Source of the DNA: an uncultured Lachnospiraceae bacterium
GTDB lineage: Bacteria; Bacillota; Clostridia; Lachnospirales; Lachnospiraceae
Direction: 5' to 3'
Assembly (NCBI GenBank): GCA_902788035.1
Contig: CADAIL010000019.1
Coordinates: 1-52,844 of the forward strand
Length of the DNA: 52,844 bases
Shown here: one piece after another, positions 24,134 through 32,604 of the stretch
Position numbering within the stretch: the first letter of the stretch is position 1
How the letters are laid out: each line of letters opens with the position of its first letter
Made by a program: the position numbers and the translations under genes
The notes under the pieces: generated by a model
Databases searched by the model: none
Seen by the model: only the letters and a program-made list of their open reading frames with translations
What the model was told of the DNA's origin: nothing

Positions 24134-25405
24134 TTAATCCGACGGCGGATTTCCGTTCTCGTCCTCGAAGTAGAATTCGAAGTTATCCTTGATGTGGAAG
24201 AAATCGGAATAGTCGATATCCCAAAGAGGCTTTTTGACCTTCGTGACATCGATATTTCTCGCGATCATCTGCTGCAGTATTCCGCCGTAGGCTATATCAT
24301 TCTGGAGCAGAGCGCCGATGATCTTCCCGTGCTTATGAACGATCTTCTTGTAAACACCGTCCTTGTCGTAGATCTCGACCTTGATATCCTCATCCTCCGG
24401 ATCCGGATTGACATTTCCCAGGGACATCGTAAATATGCCGAGGAAGCTCATTGTGGATTTGGAAGCGAAGAAATCTGTCATCTGAGCCGGATAACCTGCC
24501 ATGTTGCTGGCCGCAATCGTTCCCTCCTTGACGGCTACCGGCCAGATCGGGCTGGTGCCTGAGACATCGCCTGCGCCGTAGATATCCGGATCATTGGTCC
24601 TTCCGGTCGCGTCGTAGACCAGACCGAATCTGGAAAGCTCAAGACCGCTGTCCTTCAGGAACTCTACATTGGAGCGAACACCGGCCGTGACCACAAAGTA
24701 ATCGCACGGAATAATCGTCCCGTCGCTGAGGACTACCGAAGTGATTTCATGATTATCGTTGACTGTGACTTCGTTCACGCCCACGCCGTAATGCTGCTCG
24801 ATACCTCTCTCCGCGAATGCGTCAATATAGGTCCTTGCTGCCCGCTCATCAAGCTGTTTGTTAAGGAGCCATCCGGCGAAATCGCAGAGTGTGACTTTTA
24901 CACCCAGATCCAGGAAGCCGCAGGCACAGTCAATGCCTACAAGTCCCGAGCCCAGGACCACGATATTCTTTTTGGTCTTAGCCACTTCCTTCAGGACCTC
25001 GATATCATCAATGTTCCTGAAGCCGATCATATTCGGTGAACCTGCCAAGTTCTTGATCGGCGGGAAGAACGTGTGGGAGCCTGTCGCGATGAGCAGCTTA
25101 TCGTAGGGAACTTCCTTGCCTCCGGCCAGGAGAACCTTGTGACCTGCGCGGTCAAGGCCTACTGCCTCCTCGCCTTTCATCCAGTTCACTCTGTAGCGCT
25201 CTTCAAAATCCGGCTCCACGAAGCGGAGTCTCTCTTTTGTGCGGTGACCGCCCAGATATGCATGAAGAATGCAGCGGGAATAAATATCGGTGTCCTTAGA
25301 AATAAGTGTGATCTCCGCATTTGCATCGCGCTTCCTGAGCTCGCGCACACCGTTCGTGCCCGCAGCGGATGAACCAATGACTACATATTTCTTAACATCT
25401 GCCAT
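24134..25405 (-). CDS. FAD/NAD(P)H-dependent oxidoreductase, electron donor of the molybdoenzyme
   Basis: 423 residues, ATG with GGAGGTGA 7 bases upstream and one base after the stop of the ferredoxin gene. FAD-binding GSSAAG is at 12-17, the NAD(P)-binding VVLGSGLVGIDCACGF is near 150-165, and GAGDV near 285 is the second FAD contact. The body resembles the flavoprotein half of NirB and NADH:rubredoxin reductases, with no Fe-S or sirohaem domain. In the clostridial nitrate reductase locus (narABC of Clostridium perfringens) the third gene product plays this part. The likely reaction is NAD(P)H oxidation with electrons passed to the neighbouring ferredoxin. Confidence 0.82.
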   Translation of the reverse strand: MADVKKYVVIGSSAAGTNGVRELRKRDANAEITLISKDTDIYSRCILHAYLGGHRTKERLRFVEPDFEERYRVNWMKGEEAVGLDRAGHKVLLAGGKEVPYDKLLIATGSHTFFPPIKNLAGSPNMIGFRNIDDIEVLKEVAKTKKNIVVLGSGLVGIDCACGFLDLGVKVTLCDFAGWLLNKQLDERAARTYIDAFAERGIEQHYGVGVNEVTVNDNHEITSVVLSDGTIIPCDYFVVTAGVRSNVEFLKDSGLELSRFGLVYDATGRTNDPDIYGAGDVSGTSPIWPVAVKEGTIAASNMAGYPAQMTDFFASKSTMSFLGIFTMSLGNVNPDPEDEDIKVEIYDKDGVYKKIVHKHGKIIGALLQNDIAYGGILQQMIARNIDVTKVKKPLWDIDYSDFFHIKDNFEFYFEDENGNPPSD

Positions 25406-25406
25406 A

Positions 25407-25835
25407 TCAGTTCACCTCCACTAATGTAATTGCATGCATCGGACATTTCTCTACGCACATCGGATTGGCTGTCTTGCCATCCTCGCTCCTGTGGACGCAC
25501 ATATTACACTTCATGATTTCCAGATGAGTAATGCTGTCCGGCTTCAGGACGCCGTACGGACATGACATAACGCACATGTAGCAGCTTGCGCAGTGTTCTT
25601 TATCATAGGTAACGTAGCCGGTCTCAAGATCCTTTTTCATTGCGCCTGTCATACAGGTATATGTGCACTCCGGATGCTCGCAGTGCCTGCAGAAAATGGG
25701 GGCCGGTCTCGTCCCGCTGTCGATTACGACGCGGTTCCTTGCATCGCTGCTCTCGCTCTGATGACTTACGATACAAGCGGTAACGCAGGTAAGGCATCCG
25801 ATGCAGCGGCTTCGGTCTATCTTAATTCTCTTCAT
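25407..25835 (-). CDS. Four-cluster ferredoxin-type electron transfer protein (HycB/CooF-like)
   Basis: 142 residues, ATG with AAGGAGG 12 bases upstream. Sixteen cysteines fall in four groups as in DmsB/HycB-type subunits: CIGCLTCVTAC (11-21), CRHCEHPEC with a following C, CASCYMCVMSC, and CNMC with a later CVEKCP. It should hold up to four 4Fe-4S clusters. It sits between the molybdoenzyme and the flavoprotein genes, so it should wire them together. There is no Tat or Sec signal, so the complex is cytoplasmic. Confidence 0.88.
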   Translation of the reverse strand: MKRIKIDRSRCIGCLTCVTACIVSHQSESSDARNRVVIDSGTRPAPIFCRHCEHPECTYTCMTGAMKKDLETGYVTYDKEHCASCYMCVMSCPYGVLKPDSITHLEIMKCNMCVHRSEDGKTANPMCVEKCPMHAITLVEVN

Positions 25836-25862
25836 AGTGTATCAATACCTCCTTGCGCCTTA

Positions 25863-27953
25863 CTATTCCGCAACTTTCTCGAACCTGCAGATTCCGCCCT
25901 TATAATTGGGCTCTCTGGAGTACTTATCATAGCTGGAAGGTGTCAGCTTATTGCATTCAATATAATGGATCGGGGCGTACAGCTGATTGTACGGGACGTC
26001 ATCCGTGATCAGAACGTGGAAGACTGCATCCTGCCCGTTGACTGAATACACGCGGACCTTATCCATATGGTGAATGTCATTTTCCTCAGCCTGCTTTGTG
26101 TTCATATACAGATAGGCCTTCTTGATGGAGACGTCTTCCACGAAGCGGACTTCCTTGGTCCTGCTCTGTGTATGCCACTGACCGACTGTGCCGCGGCCTG
26201 TGTTGAAGACGATCGGGAACTCTTCATTCGGCACGAACGGATTCGGAAGCGGCTCCTCGAATACAAAGTTCGCTCTCTGATTCGGAGTGAAGAACTTGCC
26301 GTCAGAGTAAAGTCTCCTCTCCTCCTCCTTGAACTCATCCTCGCGGCCTGCCGGATACGGCCACTGAATACCGTGAGAATCTACGAGCCCGTCCCATGTC
26401 ACGCCGGAGAAATCACACGGCTTGCCGACAGAGATCTTGCGCAGCATATTAAAGCATTCCTCGGGAGTCTCCCATCTCTCGATTGCCTTGCCCATGCCGA
26501 GGGCTTTCGCGACGCCGAGAATGCATTCATAGTCGGAGATCTCATTCTCGCCTCTCTTAAGGACAGGTCTCATTGCGGACATACGTCTCTCAAGGTTAAT
26601 ATATGTGCCGGCTTTCTTGATGCCCGGAACGACCGGGAAGTAGACGGTGGCGTCCTCGGCACTCTCGATCGTGTCGTAAATATCCTGAACGACAAAGAGC
26701 TCCAGCTTCTTTGTTGCCGATGCAAATGTCTCATTGTTCGTCCAACTGTGACGCGGGTTCGTGCAGAGGATCCAGAGACCTTTGATTTCACCGGCGTTGA
26801 TCCCTTCAACGATCTTGTTGTAGGGGATCGTCGGTTTCTTTGCCATAAGATCCGGATCGATGCCTATGATATCTGCGAGGCGCTTTCTCTCATTTTCATC
26901 CGTGAAATCACCGCCGCCGAACAGGCAGGTCGTGTTGGAGAAGAGACGGGAGCCCATGGCGTTGCACTGGCCGGTGATGGAGTTGCCGCCGGTGCCGGGC
27001 TTACCGATATTGCCTGTCATGAGAGCGAGGTTCATGATGCTGCCCGCTGTCCTGACGGCTTCGTAGCCCTGATTGACACCCATGGTCCACCAGAAAGAGA
27101 CTGCCTTGCCGTCATGGATCAGGTTGACCAGCTCCATGATCTGCTCAGCCGAAAGGCCTGTCGCGGCCACGCCTCTCTCAATCGGGAATGCCTTGACGAA
27201 TTCAGCGAACTCATCGAATTTATTCGTGTGCTCCTCGATGAACTTGTGATCGATCCAGTCTTTCTCGATCAGTATGTTGGCAATCGTGTACATGAGATGC
27301 AGGTCACTTCTCGGAGTGATGCCATACCAGTAATCCGCGTTCTTGGCAGTCTCACTGCGTCTCGGATCGATAACGATGACCTTGTGTCCTGGAACCTTAT
27401 TCTCCTTCACTCTGCCCCAGATGATCGGGTGAGCTACGACCGGGTTAGCGCCGATGAAAATGATGGTGTCCGAGAGTTCCAGATCCTTCAGTGTGTAGCC
27501 CGGCGCGTCATAGCCGTAGGTCTGCTTGTAGGCGACCGCTGCCGAAGCCATGCAGAGTCTGGTGTTTCCGTCGACGTTGGTCTGAAGGTAATCTCTCATT
27601 ACATGGCCGAAGATTGCGAACTCTTCCAGGGTGAGCTGACCGGTACTGATACCGGCTACAGACTCTCTGCCGTACTTAGCCTGGAGTTCCTTGATCTTGT
27701 CCGCCACATGCTGAAAACCTTCCTCCCACGGAACTTCCTTCATTGTTCCGTCCGCCTGGCGGATCTTGGGGAGCGCATCCGGCTTGACAGTCGTCTGCTG
27801 TTTGGACAGGGAGATGCCCTTAATGCAGCTGAATCCGTCGTTGACCGGATAGCCCGGAGTGGGAACCGTTTTCACGATTCTGTTGTCTTCCACATAAAAG
27901 TCTAAATTACAGTCGATTGCGCAGAAGTTACAACATGATTGGACTTTCTTCAT
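25863..27953 (-). CDS. Molybdopterin oxidoreductase, soluble nitrate reductase type (NasA/NarB/clostridial NarA)
   Basis: 696 residues, ATG with AAAGGAGG 8 bases upstream. The N-terminal 4Fe-4S site is C8-x2-C11-x3-C15-x27-C43. The molybdenum ligand is C134 in RLCMASAAVAYKQTYGYDAPG-like sequence, matching NasA/NarB rather than the Ser or Asp ligands of DMSO reductase or NarG. The C-terminal dinucleotide-binding domain has NTGRGTVGQWHTQSRT, where NasA-type enzymes have the same arrangement. There is no twin-arginine signal, so it is cytoplasmic. With the ferredoxin and flavoprotein downstream and bis-MGD genes beyond, nitrate to nitrite reduction is the best call. Another oxyanion cannot be excluded, and there is no nitrite reductase in the window. 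Confidence 0.85.
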   Translation of the reverse strand: MKKVQSCCNFCAIDCNLDFYVEDNRIVKTVPTPGYPVNDGFSCIKGISLSKQQTTVKPDALPKIRQADGTMKEVPWEEGFQHVADKIKELQAKYGRESVAGISTGQLTLEEFAIFGHVMRDYLQTNVDGNTRLCMASAAVAYKQTYGYDAPGYTLKDLELSDTIIFIGANPVVAHPIIWGRVKENKVPGHKVIVIDPRRSETAKNADYWYGITPRSDLHLMYTIANILIEKDWIDHKFIEEHTNKFDEFAEFVKAFPIERGVAATGLSAEQIMELVNLIHDGKAVSFWWTMGVNQGYEAVRTAGSIMNLALMTGNIGKPGTGGNSITGQCNAMGSRLFSNTTCLFGGGDFTDENERKRLADIIGIDPDLMAKKPTIPYNKIVEGINAGEIKGLWILCTNPRHSWTNNETFASATKKLELFVVQDIYDTIESAEDATVYFPVVPGIKKAGTYINLERRMSAMRPVLKRGENEISDYECILGVAKALGMGKAIERWETPEECFNMLRKISVGKPCDFSGVTWDGLVDSHGIQWPYPAGREDEFKEEERRLYSDGKFFTPNQRANFVFEEPLPNPFVPNEEFPIVFNTGRGTVGQWHTQSRTKEVRFVEDVSIKKAYLYMNTKQAEENDIHHMDKVRVYSVNGQDAVFHVLITDDVPYNQLYAPIHYIECNKLTPSSYDKYSREPNYKGGICRFEKVAE

Positions 27954-28041
27954 GCGGATTGATCCTCCTTTTTATGATACTTTTTTCCGTTCCAGTCTTC
28001 CCTTCGTCCCCTCACATCTCAGAGTGTAGACTGGCGCTATT

Positions 28042-28200
28042 TTATCCATCATAACATTGTTTAAACAAATAAGTGTTGCATATGCAACATTCATTATCCT
28101 TTTGGCAAACCTCACAATGGCGGTTGTGCTTTTTGCACAATCCGTAATTGTTCAGACAGGCTGTGCACGCACCAAGATCCATCGCAAACATCATCTTCAT
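28042..28200 (-). CDS. Small cysteine-rich protein, 52 residues
   Basis: The frame from ATG at 28200 has nine cysteines in 52 residues (positions 12, 15, 22, 29, 32, 38, 39, 41, 49) plus H25 and H28, mostly as Cys-x2-Cys pairs. That is far above chance and suggests a zinc- or Fe-S-binding mini-protein. AAGGA lies 13 bases upstream, rather far; a nearer in-frame TTG at 28212 is possible. The first part of the gene lies in the dispersed element shared with 18184-18381, where TACLN is also conserved. It sits between the preA-like gene and the nitrate-reductase gene. It overlaps the promoter I predict for the latter, so one of the two readings may be wrong. Confidence 0.45.
   Translation of the reverse strand: MKMMFAMDLGACTACLNNYGLCKKHNRHCEVCQKDNECCICNTYLFKQCYDG
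28048..28089 (-). promoter_or_regulatory. Candidate promoter and Crp/Fnr-type operator of the nitrate reductase operon
   Basis: On the minus strand TATGAT (28053-28048) can serve as -10, with transcription starting near 28041. The perfect 16-bp palindrome TGTTGCATATGCAACA (28074-28089) is then centred at about -40.5, the place where class II activators of the Crp/Fnr family bind, and it replaces a poor -35. A second palindrome, TTGTTTAAACAA (28057-28068), lies between. The Crp/Fnr gene at 18387 is the obvious candidate. Caution: the palindrome is also TGT TGC ATA TGC codons of the cysteine-rich frame. Confidence 0.45.
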
Positions 28201-28241
28201 CGAAAAACGCAAGTCCTTCCCTGCGAGCCAAAAAGGCTCAG
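28147..28241 (-). repeat. Dispersed element, half copy after the preA-like gene
   Basis: TTCAGACAGGCTGT, then CATCATCTTCATCGAAAAACGCA, GTCCTTCCCTG and a central GAGCC-AAAAA-GGCTC hairpin match one arm of the palindrome at 18184-18381. The other arm is missing: the sequence passes straight into the stop codon and 3' end of the flavoprotein gene. The central hairpin may serve as a weak terminator. Confidence 0.7.
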
Positions 28242-29753
28242 TCACTCTTTCGGAGCAGGAGTCCTTTTTATGCGCTTGCGGGCTGACACGATTGCGCGCT
28301 CCGGACATACAAGAATGCACAGGTGACAGCCGACACACTTCTTTCCGTCAAGCACAGGTCTTCGCTCTGCGTTAAGCTGTATAGCCTGATGACCTCCGTC
28401 CGAGCATGAGATCATACATCTGCCGCATCCGATACATTTTTCGTGCTTAAATTTCGGGAACAGGATCGTGTCACGCTCGAGCACGTCTGTTGTATCGCTG
28501 ACCGACTCAAGCCCTTTTCCCATGATCTCAGACACCCCGGAGACTCCCATCTCCGCAAGATACATATTCAGCCCGGCTTTCAGATCATCGATGATCCGGT
28601 AGCCGTACTGCATTACTGCGGTGGTGACCTGAACACTGCCTGCGCCGAGCAGGATGAATTCCAGGGCATCCCGCCATGTCTCCACGCCGCCCATGGCGCT
28701 TATATGCATATCCTTAAGATTCGGGTTCTGCCCCAGCTCCGCAACAAAACGGAGAGCTATAGGCCTTACGGCATTCCCGCTGTAGCCTCCCACAGCTGAC
28801 ATACCGTGAACAGCCGGAGCAGAGACATAGGTATGCGGATTGACACCGATAATGCTTTTTATTGTATTGATCGCGGCGATACCGTCCGCGCCGCCCCGCA
28901 TTGCAGCCTCCGCGGCCGGGCTCATGAAAGCGACATTCGGCGTCAGTTTTGCCAGAATCGGTTTTTTACTTCCGCGGCGCGCTGCCCGTGTGAATCTCTC
29001 CACGAGCTCCGGCACCTGCCCGATATCGGATCCCAGGCCTCCGTCTGCCATATTCGGGCAGGAGAAGTTAAGCTCAATTGCGTCCGCCCCGTTCTCATCG
29101 CACAGTCTTGTGAGCTCCTCCCACTCTTCGTCATTCTGTCCCATGATAGAAGCCAGAATGAACTTCGAAGGATAGTTCTTTTTCAGCTTGCGGAATACTT
29201 CCATATTCTCCACGACGCTGTGGTCGGAGAGCTGTTCAATATTTTTAAATCCGATTATGTTGCCATTGTCTCCTGTGATCGCCGAAAATCGCGGCGACGC
29301 CTCATGAATATCAAATGAGCAGATCGTCTTAAATGCGGCTCCTGCCCAGCCCGCCTCAAATGCTCTCGCGCACATATCATAGGTGCTGGCCACGACAGAC
29401 GAGGACAGCAGGAAGGGATTTTCCAGCGGTATGCCGCACAGTTCCGTTCTGAGTGCGGATTCATCCGAGGGCTCCGAGACCTCCAGCATCGGTTTTACCT
29501 GATCGTGAAGCCTGTTCATTACATTGCGGATCGAAACTTCATGCGGGCGCAAACATGCTGTCTCACACGGCGCGGAACACTTCTCGCAGGGGTTTTCTTC
29601 CGGGAATCGTGATGCGGCGGTCTTTTCATTTTCAAACCAGACACTTCGAAGCATAGAAGCCGGGTCAATATTTCCGCACGCTTTGCTGCAGGGAGCATCT
29701 GCACAAAGCGAACATCGTATCATAGCTGTGCGATAAATACTTCTGATGAACAT
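28242..29753 (-). CDS. PreA-like dihydropyrimidine/dihydroorotate dehydrogenase-family flavoprotein with Fe-S domains
   Basis: 503 residues, ATG with AAGGAGG 7 bases upstream, 4 bases after the lipase stop. An N-terminal cysteine-rich domain (about 14-70: CSLC, CSKAC, CEKC, CETAC) resembles the Fe-S domain of PreT and GltD-type proteins. A dihydroorotate-dehydrogenase-like FMN barrel follows, with the catalytic-loop motif NFSCPN near 231. Two 4Fe-4S motifs (CIGCGRCMISC, CVGCHLCILVC) close the protein. Bacterial PreA reduces uracil and thymine with a PreT partner; here PreT-like cysteine motifs are fused to PreA. Its link to the nitrate genes is positional only. Confidence 0.82.
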   Translation of the reverse strand: MFIRSIYRTAMIRCSLCADAPCSKACGNIDPASMLRSVWFENEKTAASRFPEENPCEKCSAPCETACLRPHEVSIRNVMNRLHDQVKPMLEVSEPSDESALRTELCGIPLENPFLLSSSVVASTYDMCARAFEAGWAGAAFKTICSFDIHEASPRFSAITGDNGNIIGFKNIEQLSDHSVVENMEVFRKLKKNYPSKFILASIMGQNDEEWEELTRLCDENGADAIELNFSCPNMADGGLGSDIGQVPELVERFTRAARRGSKKPILAKLTPNVAFMSPAAEAAMRGGADGIAAINTIKSIIGVNPHTYVSAPAVHGMSAVGGYSGNAVRPIALRFVAELGQNPNLKDMHISAMGGVETWRDALEFILLGAGSVQVTTAVMQYGYRIIDDLKAGLNMYLAEMGVSGVSEIMGKGLESVSDTTDVLERDTILFPKFKHEKCIGCGRCMISCSDGGHQAIQLNAERRPVLDGKKCVGCHLCILVCPERAIVSARKRIKRTPAPKE

Positions 29754-29757
29754 AGCG

Positions 29758-32604
29758 TTACCTCCTTTGACCAGAGTAGTGTTTTTTCCATCCTACAACG
29801 GTGAGCAGGATCAGGCTGGCCGCACAGAGACACAGCCATACCAGCGGCTTGTTCTCGTCACCCGTCTTCACGGCTGTGGTGCGAACTTTCTTTCCGATAT
29901 CATCGTTCGTGGACTTTTGCGACAGGTCATCAGATGTTGACTTCTGCGTATCATCACGGGATACGATGATATTTTCAACATAGCGCGTAGAAGTTGTTCC
30001 GCCGCCGTCTGTCCCGGTATTAGACGGTGTCTTTGCGGTCGGCGTCGGTGTTTTGGGCTTTGCGGTCGGCGTCGGCGTTTTGGGCTTTGTTTTTGGTGTC
30101 GGTGTGACGGTCGGCTTATCATCGCCGGGCGTCGGAGTAATTGTCGGCTTATCATCGCCGGGCGTCGGGGTAATTGTCGGCTTGTCATCGCCGGGCGTCG
30201 GGGTAATTGCCGGCTCGTCATCGCCGGGTGTCGGCGTGATTGTCGGCTCACTGTCTGCAGGAAGCGGATTGAACGTGTATTTTACCGCCATATACCCGTC
30301 TTCGTCATAGGCTTCGATGTCGTCCGGACTGATGATACTGCCATTGACTGTCACCGTCCCGTCAAACCACGGCAATCCCTCCTCATCCTCCGGGAACATC
30401 ATGACATACCCGCTGCTCGGTCTGACGTAAAAATAAGCAATTAACTCATCCGTACTCTCAGCCTTTGTATACGTGTTCCAACCTCTGTCAATAAATTCCA
30501 GCGCATCGATCTCTATATGTGCGCCCTCTTTTACTGAAATGGTGCCGAGATCGTCACCGACATGAGGGATGGGATATGTAAGGTCGACTTTGTCAATGAT
30601 TCCCGACCAGTCCGCATGCAGTACAACATCCTGATCGGCGACGACATCTTTCCAGGATTCTCCGTCCTCATTGAACCAGCCGTCAAACTTCCATTTTCCG
30701 TCCTCATTTTCCACAATGTCAAATGTAGGCGGCACGATAGAGCGTTCAAGCCTCGACCCCTTCGGAATCCGCACCGGCTCCGGCGAAGCTGTAATATCTC
30801 CTGTATCAAAGAAAACATTGACTATCTCAGGTTCACCGAGGACAAATGGCCATGTTGCCCTGATGACGGAAGCACCATCAGCATAGGAAACCGAAGGTCC
30901 TTCGACAGGCAGCGCACCATTCAGGGTGACGGTGAAATCCTCCGGAGTCGAGTGGCCAATACACCTGACTTCAGCAGTGAGATAGTAAACACGCCCATCG
31001 TCAAGCACCTCATCCTCAGTCTCCCATTTCGCGCTCGCTGTGAGCCAGGGCATACTCATGGAATCTACGAAATCAGCGACCAAAGACGGGGCATAAGAAG
31101 ACGCGTCTCCCGCGCATGGTTCGTCGATCAAAATATCGATTCCCTCAAAGACAGGGGCGGGTACCAGCTGTTTGAGCCTGGCGATCAGGGTATCAAAATG
31201 ATGAGAGTATACGACCATTTTGGCTCCACCCGCAAGTTCCATGGCAGGCACCAGATATACTATTACGATGCCTTCAGGAGTATTTTCTTCATCCGGCTCA
31301 AAGCTCGTATCGACAAGCATCGGACCTGCGAGTTTCAGGAGAACATAGACTTCTTCCGGAGAGAGCGGAATATTTATGCCGTTTTGGACCAGGAATTCGG
31401 AAAGACCCAGCGCCGCGTCGTAATAGTCCGCCATAGAATCCTGCCGGACCGCATTGACGAGCGACAGCACCGCCGGCTCGAGATTGCCGATATTACCCAG
31501 AATTGCGTCTGTATCTATATCTCCTATGCCGCCGCCGAAAATGATGCCGGCCAGTTTGATGAAAAGATCCTGATAGACGTACGTGATCTCTATCGAGCCA
31601 TCTCCGTATGGAATTGTATCAATATTCACAGCGGAGTAAGCCTCCCGGGTCGGGATAGCGGCAGTCAGCACGTCCATGATCTTCCGGCAGGTGTCCTCAC
31701 CCGGGAATCCAAGATAATCATTCGCCGATTCTGCCATGACGCTGCCGAGTTTACTCAGCTCCTCCTCAAGGTGCGCATTGGTCTCCTCAGTATTGAGAGC
31801 AAATGTGTCGCCGCATCTTACCATGTTCCACGGCGGCAGATATGTAACTATATCATCGCTGCAGAGATAATTGTGGATATAGGGACAGTCAAGTGCCGCA
31901 TAGTCCTCTACATAAGCCGGAGCTTCAAATGTATACCCATATACATTATACCCTGCCTCGCCGAGCGATGCGGCGATCATGCCCGCAAGAGCTCCTCCGC
32001 GGCTTTGGCCGGTGACCCAGAAAATTACATTTGACTCACCGTCCCCCAGAGAGGCAATGTCCGGAAGAACACTCGAGTAAGCCTCGCCGAGACCGAAATG
32101 CTCATCCGTGATCTCGTCCCCGTTGACATGGAAATTCTGAGACCATCCGATGCTTTTATAGATCTGGTCGAAGGTAAAACTCTGGATCTGAACCGCGATA
32201 AGAGTCGCGTCTCCGTCGTCCCCCGTGATTGTCTTCTTTCCCCATGTATAGTTGCACCCACTAGGATCATCATCCGCGCACTTCACGTACCCGGTCTCGG
32301 TGAAACCGAGTTCGTCAAGAAAAGCAGGGCCGAGACCATCCGCCCGGTCGTCAACAGCTGCTGCCGTCAGCTGCATGGAAATGAGGGCGAGCGCGTCATT
32401 TCGGACTGTCGGATCCTCAAAGAACCACTCATCCGAATAATAATAACTGTCGGTTATAATGTTGTTCCCTTCACCGGTGGAGTAATAGTTGACAGTGCCG
32501 ATTTTCCAGGGGGATGTGTCAGCTCTTACGCCAGTCGGAAACAGGGTGGCAGTCATAACAAACGCCAGCAGGACCGCCAGCATTTTTGCGGCTAATCGTT
32601 TCAT
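29758..32604 (-). CDS. Secreted, wall-anchored lipase-like protein with InlB-type repeat
   Basis: 948 residues. Signal peptide 1-28 (AKMLAVLLAFVMTATLFPTG, cleavage near VRA-DT). A class-3-lipase-like hydrolase domain has the nucleophile S201 in VTGQSRGGALAG. An InlB/Listeria-Bacteroides-type beta repeat lies at about 595-670 (FDTGD ... FDGWFNEDG ... LHADW). A Pro/Thr stalk has about 4.6 copies of an 11-residue unit PTITPTPGDDK. The C terminus is AVKTGDENKP, a hydrophobic segment, then KKHYSGQRR: a sorting signal of the LPXTG type with V-K-T-G-D in place of LPxTG. It is probably attached by a sortase encoded elsewhere. The substrate is unknown. TTAACC/TATAAT promoter upstream. Confidence 0.83.
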   Translation of the reverse strand: MKRLAAKMLAVLLAFVMTATLFPTGVRADTSPWKIGTVNYYSTGEGNNIITDSYYYSDEWFFEDPTVRNDALALISMQLTAAAVDDRADGLGPAFLDELGFTETGYVKCADDDPSGCNYTWGKKTITGDDGDATLIAVQIQSFTFDQIYKSIGWSQNFHVNGDEITDEHFGLGEAYSSVLPDIASLGDGESNVIFWVTGQSRGGALAGMIAASLGEAGYNVYGYTFEAPAYVEDYAALDCPYIHNYLCSDDIVTYLPPWNMVRCGDTFALNTEETNAHLEEELSKLGSVMAESANDYLGFPGEDTCRKIMDVLTAAIPTREAYSAVNIDTIPYGDGSIEITYVYQDLFIKLAGIIFGGGIGDIDTDAILGNIGNLEPAVLSLVNAVRQDSMADYYDAALGLSEFLVQNGINIPLSPEEVYVLLKLAGPMLVDTSFEPDEENTPEGIVIVYLVPAMELAGGAKMVVYSHHFDTLIARLKQLVPAPVFEGIDILIDEPCAGDASSYAPSLVADFVDSMSMPWLTASAKWETEDEVLDDGRVYYLTAEVRCIGHSTPEDFTVTLNGALPVEGPSVSYADGASVIRATWPFVLGEPEIVNVFFDTGDITASPEPVRIPKGSRLERSIVPPTFDIVENEDGKWKFDGWFNEDGESWKDVVADQDVVLHADWSGIIDKVDLTYPIPHVGDDLGTISVKEGAHIEIDALEFIDRGWNTYTKAESTDELIAYFYVRPSSGYVMMFPEDEEGLPWFDGTVTVNGSIISPDDIEAYDEDGYMAVKYTFNPLPADSEPTITPTPGDDEPAITPTPGDDKPTITPTPGDDKPTITPTPGDDKPTVTPTPKTKPKTPTPTAKPKTPTPTAKTPSNTGTDGGGTTSTRYVENIIVSRDDTQKSTSDDLSQKSTNDDIGKKVRTTAVKTGDENKPLVWLCLCAASLILLTVVGWKKHYSGQRR
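30096..30249 (-). repeat. 33-bp tandem repeat encoding the Pro/Thr stalk
   Basis: About 4.6 near-identical 33-bp units inside the lipase gene encode the PTITPTPGDDK unit. Copy number is likely to vary between strains. A shorter KPKTPTPTA duplication follows directly. Confidence 0.85.

Noticed and set aside
26067..27905. A 612-codon plus-strand open frame opposite the molybdoenzyme gene
   Set aside because: It is the antisense shadow of a well-supported gene, has no ribosome binding site, and shows no family pattern. The same applies to the 435-codon frame at 16707-18014 opposite the cysteine desulfidase and to 30562-32034 opposite the lipase.
28042..28338. Longer, 98-codon version of the cysteine-rich frame
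   Set aside because: The first 46 codons overlap the 3' end of the preA-like gene and have no ribosome binding site or sensible composition. Only the part from 28200 looks like protein.
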